This document shows positions 33,575 through 42,211 of a DNA stretch of 64,000 bases, piece after piece (within the stretch, counting starts at the first letter, position 1; every line of letters begins with the position of its first letter). The notes under the pieces were generated by a model. That model did no database searches. It saw nothing but the letters and a program-made list of their open reading frames with translations, and was not told where the DNA came from. Source of the DNA: Pseudovibrio ascidiaceicola (GTDB lineage: Bacteria; Pseudomonadota; Alphaproteobacteria; Rhizobiales; Stappiaceae). The stretch is taken from assembly GCF_900114245.1 (NCBI RefSeq), contig NZ_FOSK01000008.1, positions 1-64,000 on the forward strand, in the 5' to 3' direction. Position numbers and translations under genes: made by a program.

Positions 33575-34807
33575 ATGACGAAGAAGCTGATATTCCTACC
33601 GGTCTTGCTGTCATTCGGAGTTACAGCACAGGCTACAGATTTGCCTAAACCTGTTTTTGAGGATGAGCCTGAGCCGCTCAACTTGGTGGAGCCGCTGGAT
33701 TATGTGCAGGTGTGTGATGCATATGGTGAGGGGTTTTTCTATATTCCTGGTACGCAGACCTGCCTGCGCTTGAGTGGCCGGGTGCGCACCGATGCGCAGT
33801 ATCGTCGCTTTCCCAAAAAGCCGAGTAACTGGGGTGGGGTGGTCGATGATGACCCAAAGGGCCGAGATTTGAACTCGATGCGCTTTCGTGCTCGCTCCTA
33901 CATCCGTATGGATGCACGGTCTGAGACCGAATTTGGGTTTGTTCGTACTTTTTCCGAACTTAGAGCAACGGTGGATTCAGATACTGAGCGATATGACGAC
34001 TCTCCGGAAATGGATCTGAACAAGGCCTATATTCAGTTTGGTGGCTTTACGATTGGGCGCACTGGTTCTCTGTTTGACTTCTTTACGGGAGCTACCTTTG
34101 GTGCTGTGCATAGAGATTGGTCTGATACCAACTCCTGGGCTGCAGCTTACACGGAAGTGTTTGATGGTGGTGTTTCCGTCACTGTTTCCATTGAAGACCC
34201 AGTTTATCGTGCGCATGGCGTGTTTACCGGCGTTGCAAGTGAAAATGGAAAGGCCGGGAATAAGGCCCCTGACGCAGTGGCGGCCTTCCGAATGGATGGC
34301 GATTGGGGCAGCGCGAAGCTTGCGGCAGCTGTTACGAATATCAGACCAGAAGCCGCTTATGTACCTGGTGAAGTTGGCTGGGCGCTGGGGGTAGGAATGA
34401 TAATTAACCTCCCTCAGATGGGTAGTCAGGATGCAATGGCTTTGCAGTTCCAGTATGGAAACGGTGCTGTTTCCTATGTGGGTATTGATGACGATGAAGT
34501 TTTTGACGCTTACTACATCAATGGCGATACCAGAAAGACCGAGGCACTATCGTTTTCAGGTGGGCTTACGCACTATGTGACGCCTGAAGTCCGGACAGAC
34601 TTTGATGCTAGTTATGCGGTTGTTGACACGCCAACTGGCGCTGCGCTTCCAGACTTTGATCGGTTTGCTCTAGATTGGGATTTAGTCTGGTCACCGGTCA
34701 GTGGCATGGAAATGGGTGTCGATCTCGGTTACTCACGCACATCGCCGGAGGATGAGAAAGACTTTGATGAAGCCAGCGCGCTCTTCAGAGTTCAGAGAAC
34801 CTTCTAA
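33575..34807 (+). CDS. Porin (Porin_2 family), paralogue 4
   Basis: 410-residue porin, the most diverged of the four. The signal peptide MTKKLIFLPVLLSFGVTAQA has no poly-Ala run. The mature start ATDLPKPVFEDEPEPLNLVE has an acidic insertion before the conserved PLDYVQVCDAYGEGFFYIPG; the Cys pair is kept (VCDAY, TQTCLRL); the end is FRVQRTF. Codon and residue style differ from paralogues 1-3 (no GCAGCTGCT tract), suggesting an older divergence. GGAGG precedes the ATG and a strong terminator follows. Confidence 0.92.
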   Translation: MTKKLIFLPVLLSFGVTAQATDLPKPVFEDEPEPLNLVEPLDYVQVCDAYGEGFFYIPGTQTCLRLSGRVRTDAQYRRFPKKPSNWGGVVDDDPKGRDLNSMRFRARSYIRMDARSETEFGFVRTFSELRATVDSDTERYDDSPEMDLNKAYIQFGGFTIGRTGSLFDFFTGATFGAVHRDWSDTNSWAAAYTEVFDGGVSVTVSIEDPVYRAHGVFTGVASENGKAGNKAPDAVAAFRMDGDWGSAKLAAAVTNIRPEAAYVPGEVGWALGVGMIINLPQMGSQDAMALQFQYGNGAVSYVGIDDDEVFDAYYINGDTRKTEALSFSGGLTHYVTPEVRTDFDASYAVVDTPTGAALPDFDRFALDWDLVWSPVSGMEMGVDLGYSRTSPEDEKDFDEASALFRVQRTF

Positions 34808-34832
34808 GGTATTAAGTTTCTTGAAGAACTTG

Positions 34833-34866
34833 GGAGTTGGATCTTGTAATCCAACTCCTCTTTTTT
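34833..34866 (+). terminator. Intrinsic terminator of porin 4
   Basis: A perfect 10-bp stem (GGAGTTGGAT / ATCCAACTCC), 6-base loop, then TCTTTTTT. It ends seven bases before the stop codon of the convergent hydrolase gene and may serve both. Confidence 0.9.
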
Positions 34867-34873
34867 GTGTCTG

Positions 34874-35779
34874 CTAAACATGCTGTCTTATAAAATTGAA
34901 GATGCGCGTTTGGGTGGGCTGGTCCCAAAGTAGAGGTGCATGTCCTTGATTGGGGATCACAGAAAGTTTCATCTTCTCGTGTAATTGCTGCATTTTATTG
35001 ACAGTTTTGGTTGTGAGGAGACGTGAGTTTTGTCCATGGAGCAAGAGGTGAGGAAACGGTTTTAGTGCGCTGAAAGACTGCCAGAGATCATTTTCAGGTG
35101 CAGCTTTATTGTTTCCACGGAGTGTATCGCCCAAGCGTTTGTCATAGCGTAATGATACGCCGTCAGAGTTTGGGGCATATAGTTGGTTGGCGAACGTTAT
35201 CCAATCCGTTTCTGACATGGTTGGAAATGCTGTCGCATGGATAGAAGCGAGGCGCTCTGCTGCGGCTTTCATGTTTGGTTGAGACATGACGGTACCGACT
35301 GAGGCAATGATGTCATCAAGGGCTGGGGGCTCGATAACTGGGCCAATGTCGTTGATAATGACTGATAGCAGGCGTTCTGGGTGGCGTTGGGCCATGGAGA
35401 ACGAATGGAGGCCGCCGCGGGACGTGCCGATAAGTGCAAATTTTTCAAGTCCGAGTGCCTCTATTCCTCTGTCAATATCGTCAGCTTCCTGATCAAGGCT
35501 GTAAGTTTCATAATCCTTAGAGTGATCGGAGAGGCCGCGACCGCGATAGTCCATCGCGATGACTCGATGGCTATTTTCTCTCAGGAAATTTGCTAGCTGA
35601 TAGAAATCTCTTGTGTTTCTTGTCAGGCCGGAAAGGCAAAGGACCGTTGGATTGCGGGGAGTGTCCGGTTCCCAGATGTGTGCAGACAGGGTAAGCCCGT
35701 CGCTGGCTTTCCAAGTGAAGCGGGTTGCGCCGGTGACGTTTTGAAGGTCAACGTCAATGTAATCTGGGGCTTGAAGCAT
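34874..35779 (-). CDS. Alpha/beta hydrolase
   Basis: 301-residue cytoplasmic alpha/beta-hydrolase. Nucleophile elbow GTSRGG (Ser about 122); oxyanion region LCLSGLTRN; RGRGLSD typical of the haloperoxidase/epoxide hydrolase-like branch; acid and base probably in the HGQNSRLL and NQGHAPLLW segments. The natural substrate cannot be told. No operon partner: the slt gene on the same strand starts over 2 kb away and a terminator lies between. Confidence 0.85.
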   Translation of the reverse strand: MLQAPDYIDVDLQNVTGATRFTWKASDGLTLSAHIWEPDTPRNPTVLCLSGLTRNTRDFYQLANFLRENSHRVIAMDYRGRGLSDHSKDYETYSLDQEADDIDRGIEALGLEKFALIGTSRGGLHSFSMAQRHPERLLSVIINDIGPVIEPPALDDIIASVGTVMSQPNMKAAAERLASIHATAFPTMSETDWITFANQLYAPNSDGVSLRYDKRLGDTLRGNNKAAPENDLWQSFSALKPFPHLLLHGQNSRLLTTKTVNKMQQLHEKMKLSVIPNQGHAPLLWDQPTQTRIFNFIRQHV

Positions 35780-36024
35780 AAATTCCTCCCGAAATGCTTC
35801 GGCGTTTTCAGCGATTACAATGCGGTCCGGTTTAAATTCCGGCTTCTGAAGGGCGCTGTTAGGCGGATTTTCCCGGTGCAGGTGTTTGCTGTTGTGAAAA
35901 CTGCCTGATGAATCGCTGGATCGGTTATCCTCACCATAGGGCAGGTTTATGCACGTGTCTTGTCAAAGTTAGAGGATGAGATGTAAGGGTGCCCAGAGGG
36001 TTTATGTTCTGTTGCTGACAACAA

Positions 36025-36050
36025 AAAGCCCGGCAAAATCGCCGGGCTTT
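36025..36050 (-). terminator. Terminator of the lytic transglycosylase gene
   Basis: A perfect 10-bp stem (AAAGCCCGGC / GCCGGGCTTT) with flanking A/T runs; on the minus strand it is followed by TTTTTGT. Placed 29 bases after the slt stop. Confidence 0.9.
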
Positions 36051-36078
36051 GGTTGCTTTGAGTTGTTATGCAGTGAGA

Positions 36079-38376
36079 TTAGTAACCGCGCGTGAGGTCC
36101 TGTGTGATCGTGAGAGGCTTGTTTTCCAGCTTGTAACGATAGACCTGAAGGTTTTCCGTGATGCGCTGTACGTAGTTTCTCGTTTCCCCGTAAGGGATTG
36201 ATTCAACCCAATCAATCGGATCAATTTTTGGATTTCGTGGGTCGCCAAAGCGCTCAATCCATTCCTTCACCTTGTTCTCACCAGCGTTGTATGCAGCGAA
36301 GGTGAGGATGTAGGAGCCGCCGAACTCGTCGACCAATTCTCCCAAAAAGGCAGCGCCGAGTGTGGCGTTGTAGGCTGGGTCAGACGTGAGGCGGGACTTC
36401 TTGTAGGAGACGCCCAGATTGCGAGCTGTGTCACGGGCTGTCCCCGGCATGAGTTGGAGTAATCCCAGTGCGCCTGCGCTGCTGCGCGCTTTTGGGTTAA
36501 ATGAGCTCTCTTGTCGAGCAATCGCGTAAACGACTGGTTTTTCTACACCTTTTGTGATGCGAGTTTTGCGCGGAATTGCGTTGGTTGGGTAAGCAAGCGG
36601 TGCCGCTTCCACACGTTCAGCCTGCGCCAGACGACCAACCATTGTTGCCCATTGATAGATGCCTCGAGACTCAGCCAGCTCGGTGAGGAGCCTGATTTGA
36701 CCGTTTGTTGGTAGCGTTCGAGCCAGGTGCGTATAAAACAGCAGTGTATCATTGTGCAGTCCGGCTTCATCCATTCGCTTGATGGCTTGCACGAGCTCGT
36801 TCTGGTTGAAGGCGGCTCGGTCAGCTGTTGTCACATCAGGGAGTGAGGCCAGAGGCATTTGGTTGATGCCGAGTTTGGCGAGCGCTAGTTGACCGTAGTA
36901 TGCCGTTTGGAAAGCGCCAGCCTGTTTATAGTAGTCAACGGCGCCCTCTGTATCTTTCAAAGCTTCGCGGGTGCGGCCCAGCCAATAGTAGGCGCGGGAC
37001 AGCGTTTGTGCTGTTTTGCCGAGTTTGGCAATGCGTTTGAAGTGTGGCTCTGCCAGTCGTGGATCGCCCACATAGCGCAGCGCAAACCAGCCTGCATGGA
37101 ACTCTGCCTCGACAATCATGCCCGGAGATTCTGCCGCGTGATGGGCTGCGATATTGTAGGCGAGACGTGGTTTGCCAGCTTCGATCATTTCGCGGGAAAT
37201 GTCGCGGCGTTGCTTCCACCAGTCGTCGCCATTGAGCAAAGCAGTCGGATTGGTCGGGGCTGCCTCCATCAGCTTTGCAGCGGTGTCGTAATCCCCTTGC
37301 AAACGGTAGTGCTGGATGAGTGCGAACTGGTAGTTGCTGTCAGATTTCATAGAGCGCGGAACGCTCTTTAACTTGCTGAGCGCATTACCGTTTTTACGAA
37401 TGCTGGCAATGCGGGCCTTGATGTAAGTCTGTTCGTCTTTTGATAGTTCTGAAAGCAGCCGTTCTGCTGCGCGTGCTCTGTCGCGATACAGGAGCATTTC
37501 TGCTCTTAGGCGATGATCTTTTTGCCGTAGGAGACTGCCAAACGAAGAGCGGATTGCAGCTTCTTCGGGTGTCTCAAAGACGGTTTTTTGCCAAAGTGGA
37601 CGAATGAGTTTTGCAGCTTCGGTCCTGTTGCCTTTTGCCAAATGCGCTTTGGCGAGAACAAGTTTGCCGTCCTTTGTTTCTGGAACAGTAGAGCCAAATG
37701 CTGCGATGATCTGAGAGGGTGTCAGATTGGATGCGGCGAGGGCGGCTTCGCCACGAGCGCGCACGACTTTTGCGGTTGGCCAGTGTGGTGCGCTGGCTGC
37801 AAACTGAGCGATATGGGTGACCGGTGTTTTGGGCCCGCCCCGTAGCATAATGAACCAATCCGCCACACGACGATCGAGGTTATCCGGCAAAGCGTTTCGA
37901 GCGCGCAGCGCTTCATTCAGGCGTCCGGATTTAACGTGCTGGAGAACCGTTTTAAGTGGTTCGACTGATCCCGTTGCTTGAGCTGTGCTCAATCCCTGTG
38001 GATAAGAGCTTGTTAGCGCTGCAGTAGCTTCCAGTGCATTTTGCGGGCTGGAAGGGCGGGTGGAAATCTGAGTTCGCCCATTATTGAGAGGTGCAGCAGG
38101 AGCATAGCTGGACAGTTGAGAGTTCTTTGTTCCACCTGCAGTGCCCCTGCCAATCACTGGAGGTTTGGAGCGCGGTGTGGCGGCAAGCGATCCGCTTTGA
38201 GCAGCAGCATGCTGTGTGCTCAAGGCGACTGTGCGCACTACCTTTGCTGGATTTGGAGCCGGAATAACGCTGTGATTTAAAGAGGATACAGCAGAAAATG
38301 CCGATGCGGAAACAGTCGTGGCAATGGCAAATGCACTTACACGTGTCGATACTAGAAGAAACTCACGGATACGCAT
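36079..38376 (-). CDS. Soluble lytic murein transglycosylase (Slt70-like)
   Basis: Periplasmic peptidoglycan lyase of 765 residues. The N-terminal signal (about 1-30, RVSAFAIATTVSASAFSA) is followed by a low-complexity Ser/Pro/Ala region to about 140, a long alpha-superhelical (TPR-like) domain at about 150-590, and a C-terminal SLT domain. The catalytic Glu lies in VYAIARQESSFNPKARSSAG, followed by ALGLLQLMPGTARDTARNLG, AAYNAGENKVKEW and ETRNYVQRI. Cleaves the MurNAc-GlcNAc bond to 1,6-anhydro products (family knowledge). Longer than E. coli Slt70 because of the linker. It is transcribed alone, divergently from dapA. Confidence 0.92.
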   Translation of the reverse strand: MRIREFLLVSTRVSAFAIATTVSASAFSAVSSLNHSVIPAPNPAKVVRTVALSTQHAAAQSGSLAATPRSKPPVIGRGTAGGTKNSQLSSYAPAAPLNNGRTQISTRPSSPQNALEATAALTSSYPQGLSTAQATGSVEPLKTVLQHVKSGRLNEALRARNALPDNLDRRVADWFIMLRGGPKTPVTHIAQFAASAPHWPTAKVVRARGEAALAASNLTPSQIIAAFGSTVPETKDGKLVLAKAHLAKGNRTEAAKLIRPLWQKTVFETPEEAAIRSSFGSLLRQKDHRLRAEMLLYRDRARAAERLLSELSKDEQTYIKARIASIRKNGNALSKLKSVPRSMKSDSNYQFALIQHYRLQGDYDTAAKLMEAAPTNPTALLNGDDWWKQRRDISREMIEAGKPRLAYNIAAHHAAESPGMIVEAEFHAGWFALRYVGDPRLAEPHFKRIAKLGKTAQTLSRAYYWLGRTREALKDTEGAVDYYKQAGAFQTAYYGQLALAKLGINQMPLASLPDVTTADRAAFNQNELVQAIKRMDEAGLHNDTLLFYTHLARTLPTNGQIRLLTELAESRGIYQWATMVGRLAQAERVEAAPLAYPTNAIPRKTRITKGVEKPVVYAIARQESSFNPKARSSAGALGLLQLMPGTARDTARNLGVSYKKSRLTSDPAYNATLGAAFLGELVDEFGGSYILTFAAYNAGENKVKEWIERFGDPRNPKIDPIDWVESIPYGETRNYVQRITENLQVYRYKLENKPLTITQDLTRGY

Positions 38377-38688
38377 ACTACTCGTCGGCCCGTCTCACCT
38401 GAGTGTTGTTTATCCGGTAAAAACGCACCGGACGGTTTAATTCCCAAAAAATCCCTCATTCTGCTTGCCACAAACAGGGTAAATATCTGTTTAATGTTTC
38501 ACCCAAGGGACGATAATACTCTCCTGTGAAACTGGCCTAATTATGAGCACAAAAAAATTCCCGAATCTTATAAGAGAAGGTCTTGGTGATGTTGCCGAGA
38601 TAGGCTAGATCACATTATTGTATGCCACCCCTTTGAGGGCACTGGCAAAATTTGCTCTGTATATATGTAATCCAACGAGGAACCTGAG
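38377..38688. other. Divergent promoter region slt/dapA
   Basis: About 310 bases with no ORF. It contains a 7-base inverted repeat GTTTCAC...GTGAAAC (38496-38502 and 38526-38532) that could be a regulatory site, and the dapA ribosome site GAGGAACC just upstream of 38689. Confidence 0.45.
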
Positions 38689-39567
38689 ATGTTTAGAGGA
38701 TCAATTCCAGCACTTGTCACACCTTTCAAGGATGGCAAAGTGGATGAGAAGGCCTTCCGGGAATTCGTGGATTGGCAGATAAAACAGGGCTCCCACGGGC
38801 TCGTGCCTGTGGGAACAACCGGAGAAAGCCCAACTCTTTCCTTTGCTGAGCACAAGCGTGTCGTGCAGATGGCAGTTGAGGTTTCTGCTGGCCGCGTTCC
38901 TGTAATGGCAGGTGCTGGGTCCAACAATCCGGTTGAAGCGATTGAATTTGCGCAGCACGCTCAGGAAGTGGGGGCAGATGCGATTTTGTCCGTTACGCCT
39001 TATTACAACAAGCCTAATCAGGCTGGTTTGAAGGGGCACTTTAAAGCGATTGCTGCTTCTGTAGATCTTCCTATCTACATCTATAACATTCCGGGACGCT
39101 CCATTATTGATATGGAAAGTCAGACGATGGCGGATCTGTTTAATGAAGTGGACAACATTGTTGGTGTGAAAGATGCAACTGCAAACCTTGCACGCGCTTC
39201 TGAGCAGCGCCATCTATGTGGTCATGACTTCATCCAGCTTTCTGGTGAGGATATCACTGCACTTGGCTTTAACGCTCATGGTGGTCAGGGATGTATTTCT
39301 GTGACAGCAAACATTGCGCCTGCGCTGTGCTCGCAGTTTCAGGAAGCGTGCCTTGCAGGTGACTTTGTAACTGCGCTCTCCATTCAGGATCGTCTTGCAC
39401 CGTTACACCAAGCCCTGTTCATTGAGCCAAATCCAGCAGGTCCAAAGTATGCTTTGTCTCTGCTTGGCAAAATGGAAAATGAATTGCGTCTGCCTTTGGT
39501 CACAGTAAGTGAAGAAACTCAGGAAAGCATTCGCAAGGCTATGGTTCATGCAGGCCTGATCAACTAG
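38689..39567 (+). CDS. dapA: 4-hydroxy-tetrahydrodipicolinate synthase
   Basis: Condenses pyruvate with aspartate semialdehyde in the lysine/diaminopimelate pathway, in the cytoplasm. 292 residues, standard length. The Schiff-base lysine is K161 (NIVGVKDAT), the catalytic Tyr Y132 ([10 protein letters not shown]), and the substrate motif [11 protein letters not shown] is present. Followed 67 bases later by smpB, a common alphaproteobacterial pairing. Confidence 0.96.
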   Translation: MFRGSIPALVTPFKDGKVDEKAFREFVDWQIKQGSHGLVPVGTTGESPTLSFAEHKRVVQMAVEVSAGRVPVMAGAGSNNPVEAIEFAQHAQEVGADAILSVTPYYNKPNQAGLKGHFKAIAASVDLPIYIYNIPGRSIIDMESQTMADLFNEVDNIVGVKDATANLARASEQRHLCGHDFIQLSGEDITALGFNAHGGQGCISVTANIAPALCSQFQEACLAGDFVTALSIQDRLAPLHQALFIEPNPAGPKYALSLLGKMENELRLPLVTVSEETQESIRKAMVHAGLIN

Positions 39568-39634
39568 TGTATTGCTCCGCGCACCTAATATGAGCGTGCG
39601 CGGAGACATTTATTGAATGAAATAAGGAAAAGAA

Positions 39635-40111
39635 ATGGCTGCCAAAAAAGGTGGCGTTCCCGGGCGCAAGGTTGTTGCGGATAACCGGAAGGCCCGTTTT
39701 AACTACGAAATTGAAGATGTGTTTGAGGCTGGTATTGAGCTGAGGGGCACTGAAGTAAAGTCTCTTCGCCAGGGCAAAAGCAATATTGCTGAAAGCTATG
39801 CTGCTGAGTACCGGGGTGAGATGATGGTCTATAACGTCTACATCCCAGAATATACGCAGGGCAATCGCTTTAACCACGAGCCTCGCCGTCCACGTAAACT
39901 GCTGATGCATCGCCGTGAATTGAACAAGCTGTTTGCTGCCGTTCAAAAAGAAGGCAAAACCATCGTGCCCCTGAAGATCTACTTTAATGAAGATGGGCGG
40001 GCAAAGATGGAAGTTGCTTTGGGCCGTGGTAAAAAAGCTCATGATAAGCGCCAGACCGAAAAAACTCGGGACTGGAACCGCGAAAAACAGCGCCTGCTTA
40101 AAAACGGCTAG
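39635..40111 (+). CDS. smpB: SsrA (tmRNA)-binding protein
   Basis: 158-residue small basic OB-fold protein that carries tmRNA to stalled ribosomes. Family segments [40 protein letters not shown] and [13 protein letters not shown] [13 protein letters not shown], with a C-terminal basic tail [14 protein letters not shown] that docks in the decoding centre. AAGGAAAAG precedes the ATG. The ssrA gene itself was not seen in this window. Confidence 0.96.
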   Translation: MAAKKGGVPGRKVVADNRKARFNYEIEDVFEAGIELRGTEVKSLRQGKSNIAESYAAEYRGEMMVYNVYIPEYTQGNRFNHEPRRPRKLLMHRRELNKLFAAVQKEGKTIVPLKIYFNEDGRAKMEVALGRGKKAHDKRQTEKTRDWNREKQRLLKNG

Positions 40112-40121
40112 AGCATCTCAT

Positions 40122-40147
40122 AGAGCTGGTGATACTCCAGCTCTTTA
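40122..40147 (+). terminator. Hairpin after smpB
   Basis: A perfect 8-bp stem (AGAGCTGG / CCAGCTCT), then TT and ACATT; a weak terminator 10 bases after the stop. Confidence 0.55.
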
Positions 40148-40239
40148 CATTACGCTTGCGTAGATAAAGCTGATCCGGAAACTTGCTGGAAAGTTGCATT
40201 CCTTCTAATAAGGGGCAACTGTGTTTGGAGGTGGAGCGG

Positions 40240-40800
40240 ATGTCTAGCGAAACGAAGTTGTTGTTGCCCGATCTTGCGCGGCAAATTGCGGAAGTTGCAA
40301 CGCTCGAGGGTGAGTTTGTGCTGCGTTCCGGGCAGGTTTCTGCACGTTACTTCGATAAGTATAGCTTCGAAGGACTTCCTCACATTTTGCGACCGCTCGC
40401 ACGGGCAATGAGCGAGTTGCTTCCACCTGAAACGGAAATTATCGCTGGTCTTGAGCTTGGAGGTGTCCCTCTTGTTACTGCGATGTCTCTGGAAACTGGC
40501 CTTCCTGCAGCGTTTGTTCGAAAAGAGCCCAAATCTTACGGTACGTGTCGTGCGATCGAAGGTCAAAATTTGACTGGGCGAAAAGTGGTCTTCGTCGAAG
40601 ATGTTATCTCAACTGGTGGGGCTGTTGCTGATGCATTGCGTTTAGCTACGCAAGAGGGGGCAGATGTTCGCGCCGTTGTTTGCGCAATTTGGCGAGGGGA
40701 CGGTGCTCCTGCAATTCACGCTGCTCCTGAGTTGCCTGTCTATCCGGTTTTTACGCGGGCTGACCTTGAGGTGCAGCTCGGTGATCAGGAAAGCCAGTGA
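40240..40800 (+). CDS. pyrE: Orotate phosphoribosyltransferase (intact copy)
   Basis: Pyrimidine biosynthesis enzyme converting orotate and PRPP to OMP. 186 residues. The PRPP-binding signature VVFVEDVISTGGAV is intact, with both acidic residues and the TGG loop. The catalytic lysine region FVRKEPKSYGT is present, as are LRSGQVSARYFDKYSFEG and LELGGVPL. The frame extends to 40183, but the ATG at 40240 follows TTTGGAGGTGGAGCGG. A second, diverged PyrE-like gene lies at 49911-50504 in the position pyrE usually holds in Rhizobiales; this copy looks like the working enzyme. Confidence 0.9.
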   Translation: MSSETKLLLPDLARQIAEVATLEGEFVLRSGQVSARYFDKYSFEGLPHILRPLARAMSELLPPETEIIAGLELGGVPLVTAMSLETGLPAAFVRKEPKSYGTCRAIEGQNLTGRKVVFVEDVISTGGAVADALRLATQEGADVRAVVCAIWRGDGAPAIHAAPELPVYPVFTRADLEVQLGDQESQ

Positions 40801-40903
40801 GTAGGCAACGCATGATTTTGCCTTTGCTTTTGTGTGCTTCGATGTCTGTTTCACTTTGCTCAAAGTGTAGGCTAAAGAGCCTTGATTGTTTTGGAGTTAT
40901 TGA

Positions 40904-41437
40904 ATGAAAGTCGTTGTTGCCTCTCAAAATCCGGTCAAGGTGAATGCGACGCTTGAGGCGTTCAGAGCTCAGTTTCCAGCTGATGACATTGAGCTGGTCT
41001 CTGCAAGCGTTCCTTCTGGTGTTTCTGATCAGCCAATGAGTGATGAGGAAACGCGTCAGGGTGCTGTTCAGCGTGCGGAAAATGCGTTGGAGGCTGTGGC
41101 TGATGCGGACTTTGGTGTGGGGCTGGAAGGTGGCATTTGTGAGCTGCACGGCATTGCCTACACGTTTGCATGGATGGTTGTGATATCACGGGAAGGACAG
41201 GTTTCTGCCAGTCGTTCCATGCTGCTACCGTTACCAGAGAAAGTTATGCAGTTGGTGCGCTCCGGGATGGAGCTTGGGCATGCAATTGATGAGATTTATG
41301 GCACAGATAACATCAAGCAGAAGGCTGGTGCCGTCGGGTTGTTGACTGGTGGTCGTCTGACGCGGACTTCAACCTACGTAGATACGCTCTTTTGTGCGCT
41401 ACTGCCGTTCAGATCTCCAGCATTTAGAGATGCTTAG
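40904..41437 (+). CDS. Inosine/xanthosine triphosphatase (YjjX/DUF84)
   Basis: 177-residue house-cleaning NTPase that hydrolyses ITP/XTP. Family motifs: ASQNPVKVNATLEAF at the N-terminus, SGVSDQPMSDEETRQGAVQRA, and FGVGLEGGI; C-terminal KAGAVGLLTGGRLTRTSTYVD. TTTTGGAG precedes the ATG. Independent gene, 103 bases after pyrE. Confidence 0.88.
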   Translation: MKVVVASQNPVKVNATLEAFRAQFPADDIELVSASVPSGVSDQPMSDEETRQGAVQRAENALEAVADADFGVGLEGGICELHGIAYTFAWMVVISREGQVSASRSMLLPLPEKVMQLVRSGMELGHAIDEIYGTDNIKQKAGAVGLLTGGRLTRTSTYVDTLFCALLPFRSPAFRDA

Positions 41438-41517
41438 CAGGTGTTGCTGAGAGTTTGAATCTAGAGCTTCATAATCTGATTCAAGTTCGCTTGTATGACT
41501 TTGAGAAGGTGTTTGGG

Positions 41518-42174
41518 TTAAACCTTGCAGCGATCCCATTGTTTTAGGTAGGTTTCCCATCTGGCGGTGGCGTTGCGGTCTTTTCGTTTAACTGTCGCTG
41601 CGTCTTTGGAGTTGTATCCCATAATGTAGTTTGGTTCATAAGTGGGGGGACCTGCTGCGACTATTGCTTGGCACATCTCAGTTCCATGCTCGTCCCATAC
41701 TTTTTTCATGCTCAGTTTGGTGGCTTTGTATTTTTCTTCACCATAGTACATGGCAAGCGGCAGCTCTAAGTAGTGGGCAGAAGTAAGGCCTCTTGGATCA
41801 TGATGCAGATCAGCTTTCTGGCTGATACGTGTTGCATCGAAGCGGGCTCTTGTGATTGCAAAGGCCATTAGCTCAGCGGCGTGTTTTTCCTCCCCTTCAT
41901 TAAGGCAGGAAAGAACCCCACTCATAAGCTTTCCAGACGGGATAGTTGTGGAGGTATTGGAAATTGTGGTGCAGCCGGGGCCACTGGCCATCCACTCTTT
42001 AAAGTCGGGGTGCGAGGACAATTCTGAACGATTACCCTGGGAACTTGGTTCTGCTTTTTTTGTCGCTGGCGCGATCACGGCCTCTGATTTTGGCTTTTCA
42101 GGCGTCTCAGCGCAGGCACTAATAAGAAACAGACTGGCAATAACAATCACAGGACTTCGCAAAGCTCTCTCCAT
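41518..42174 (-). CDS. Putative lipoprotein of unknown function
   Basis: 218 residues. The start MERALRSPVIVIASLFLISACAE is a lipoprotein signal with lipobox LISA-C, followed by a Pro/Lys/Glu-rich linker and a globular part with several Cys. No known domain recognised. The open frame runs upstream to 42342 inside parC, but that part has no signal features. The ATG lies in the loop of a 13-bp hairpin (42159-42192). It starts 38 bases after the parC stop and may be cotranscribed with parC. Confidence 0.7.
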   Translation of the reverse strand: MERALRSPVIVIASLFLISACAETPEKPKSEAVIAPATKKAEPSSQGNRSELSSHPDFKEWMASGPGCTTISNTSTTIPSGKLMSGVLSCLNEGEEKHAAELMAFAITRARFDATRISQKADLHHDPRGLTSAHYLELPLAMYYGEEKYKATKLSMKKVWDEHGTEMCQAIVAAGPPTYEPNYIMGYNSKDAATVKRKDRNATARWETYLKQWDRCKV

Positions 42175-42192
42175 CTGCTGAGAGGGCTTTGC
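42159..42192 (-). promoter_or_regulatory. Hairpin containing the lipoprotein start codon
   Basis: GCAAAGCTCTCTC (42159-42171) pairs with GAGAGGGCTTTGC (42180-42192) with one mismatch. On the minus strand the 8-base loop ends in ATG (42174-42172), the start codon of the lipoprotein. There is no T-run. It may act as a translation-level switch or as a parC 3' structure. Confidence 0.55.
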
Positions 42193-42211
42193 GCATTGCT
42201 TCGCAGCCCTC

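Noticed and set aside
27259-34873. CRISPR array in the AT-rich porin spacers
   Set aside because: No regularly spaced repeats of 24-40 bases were seen; only dispersed hairpins.
38377-40239. tmRNA (ssrA) gene near smpB
   Set aside because: No ALA-type tag reading frame or tRNA-like ends seen in the gaps around dapA and smpB.
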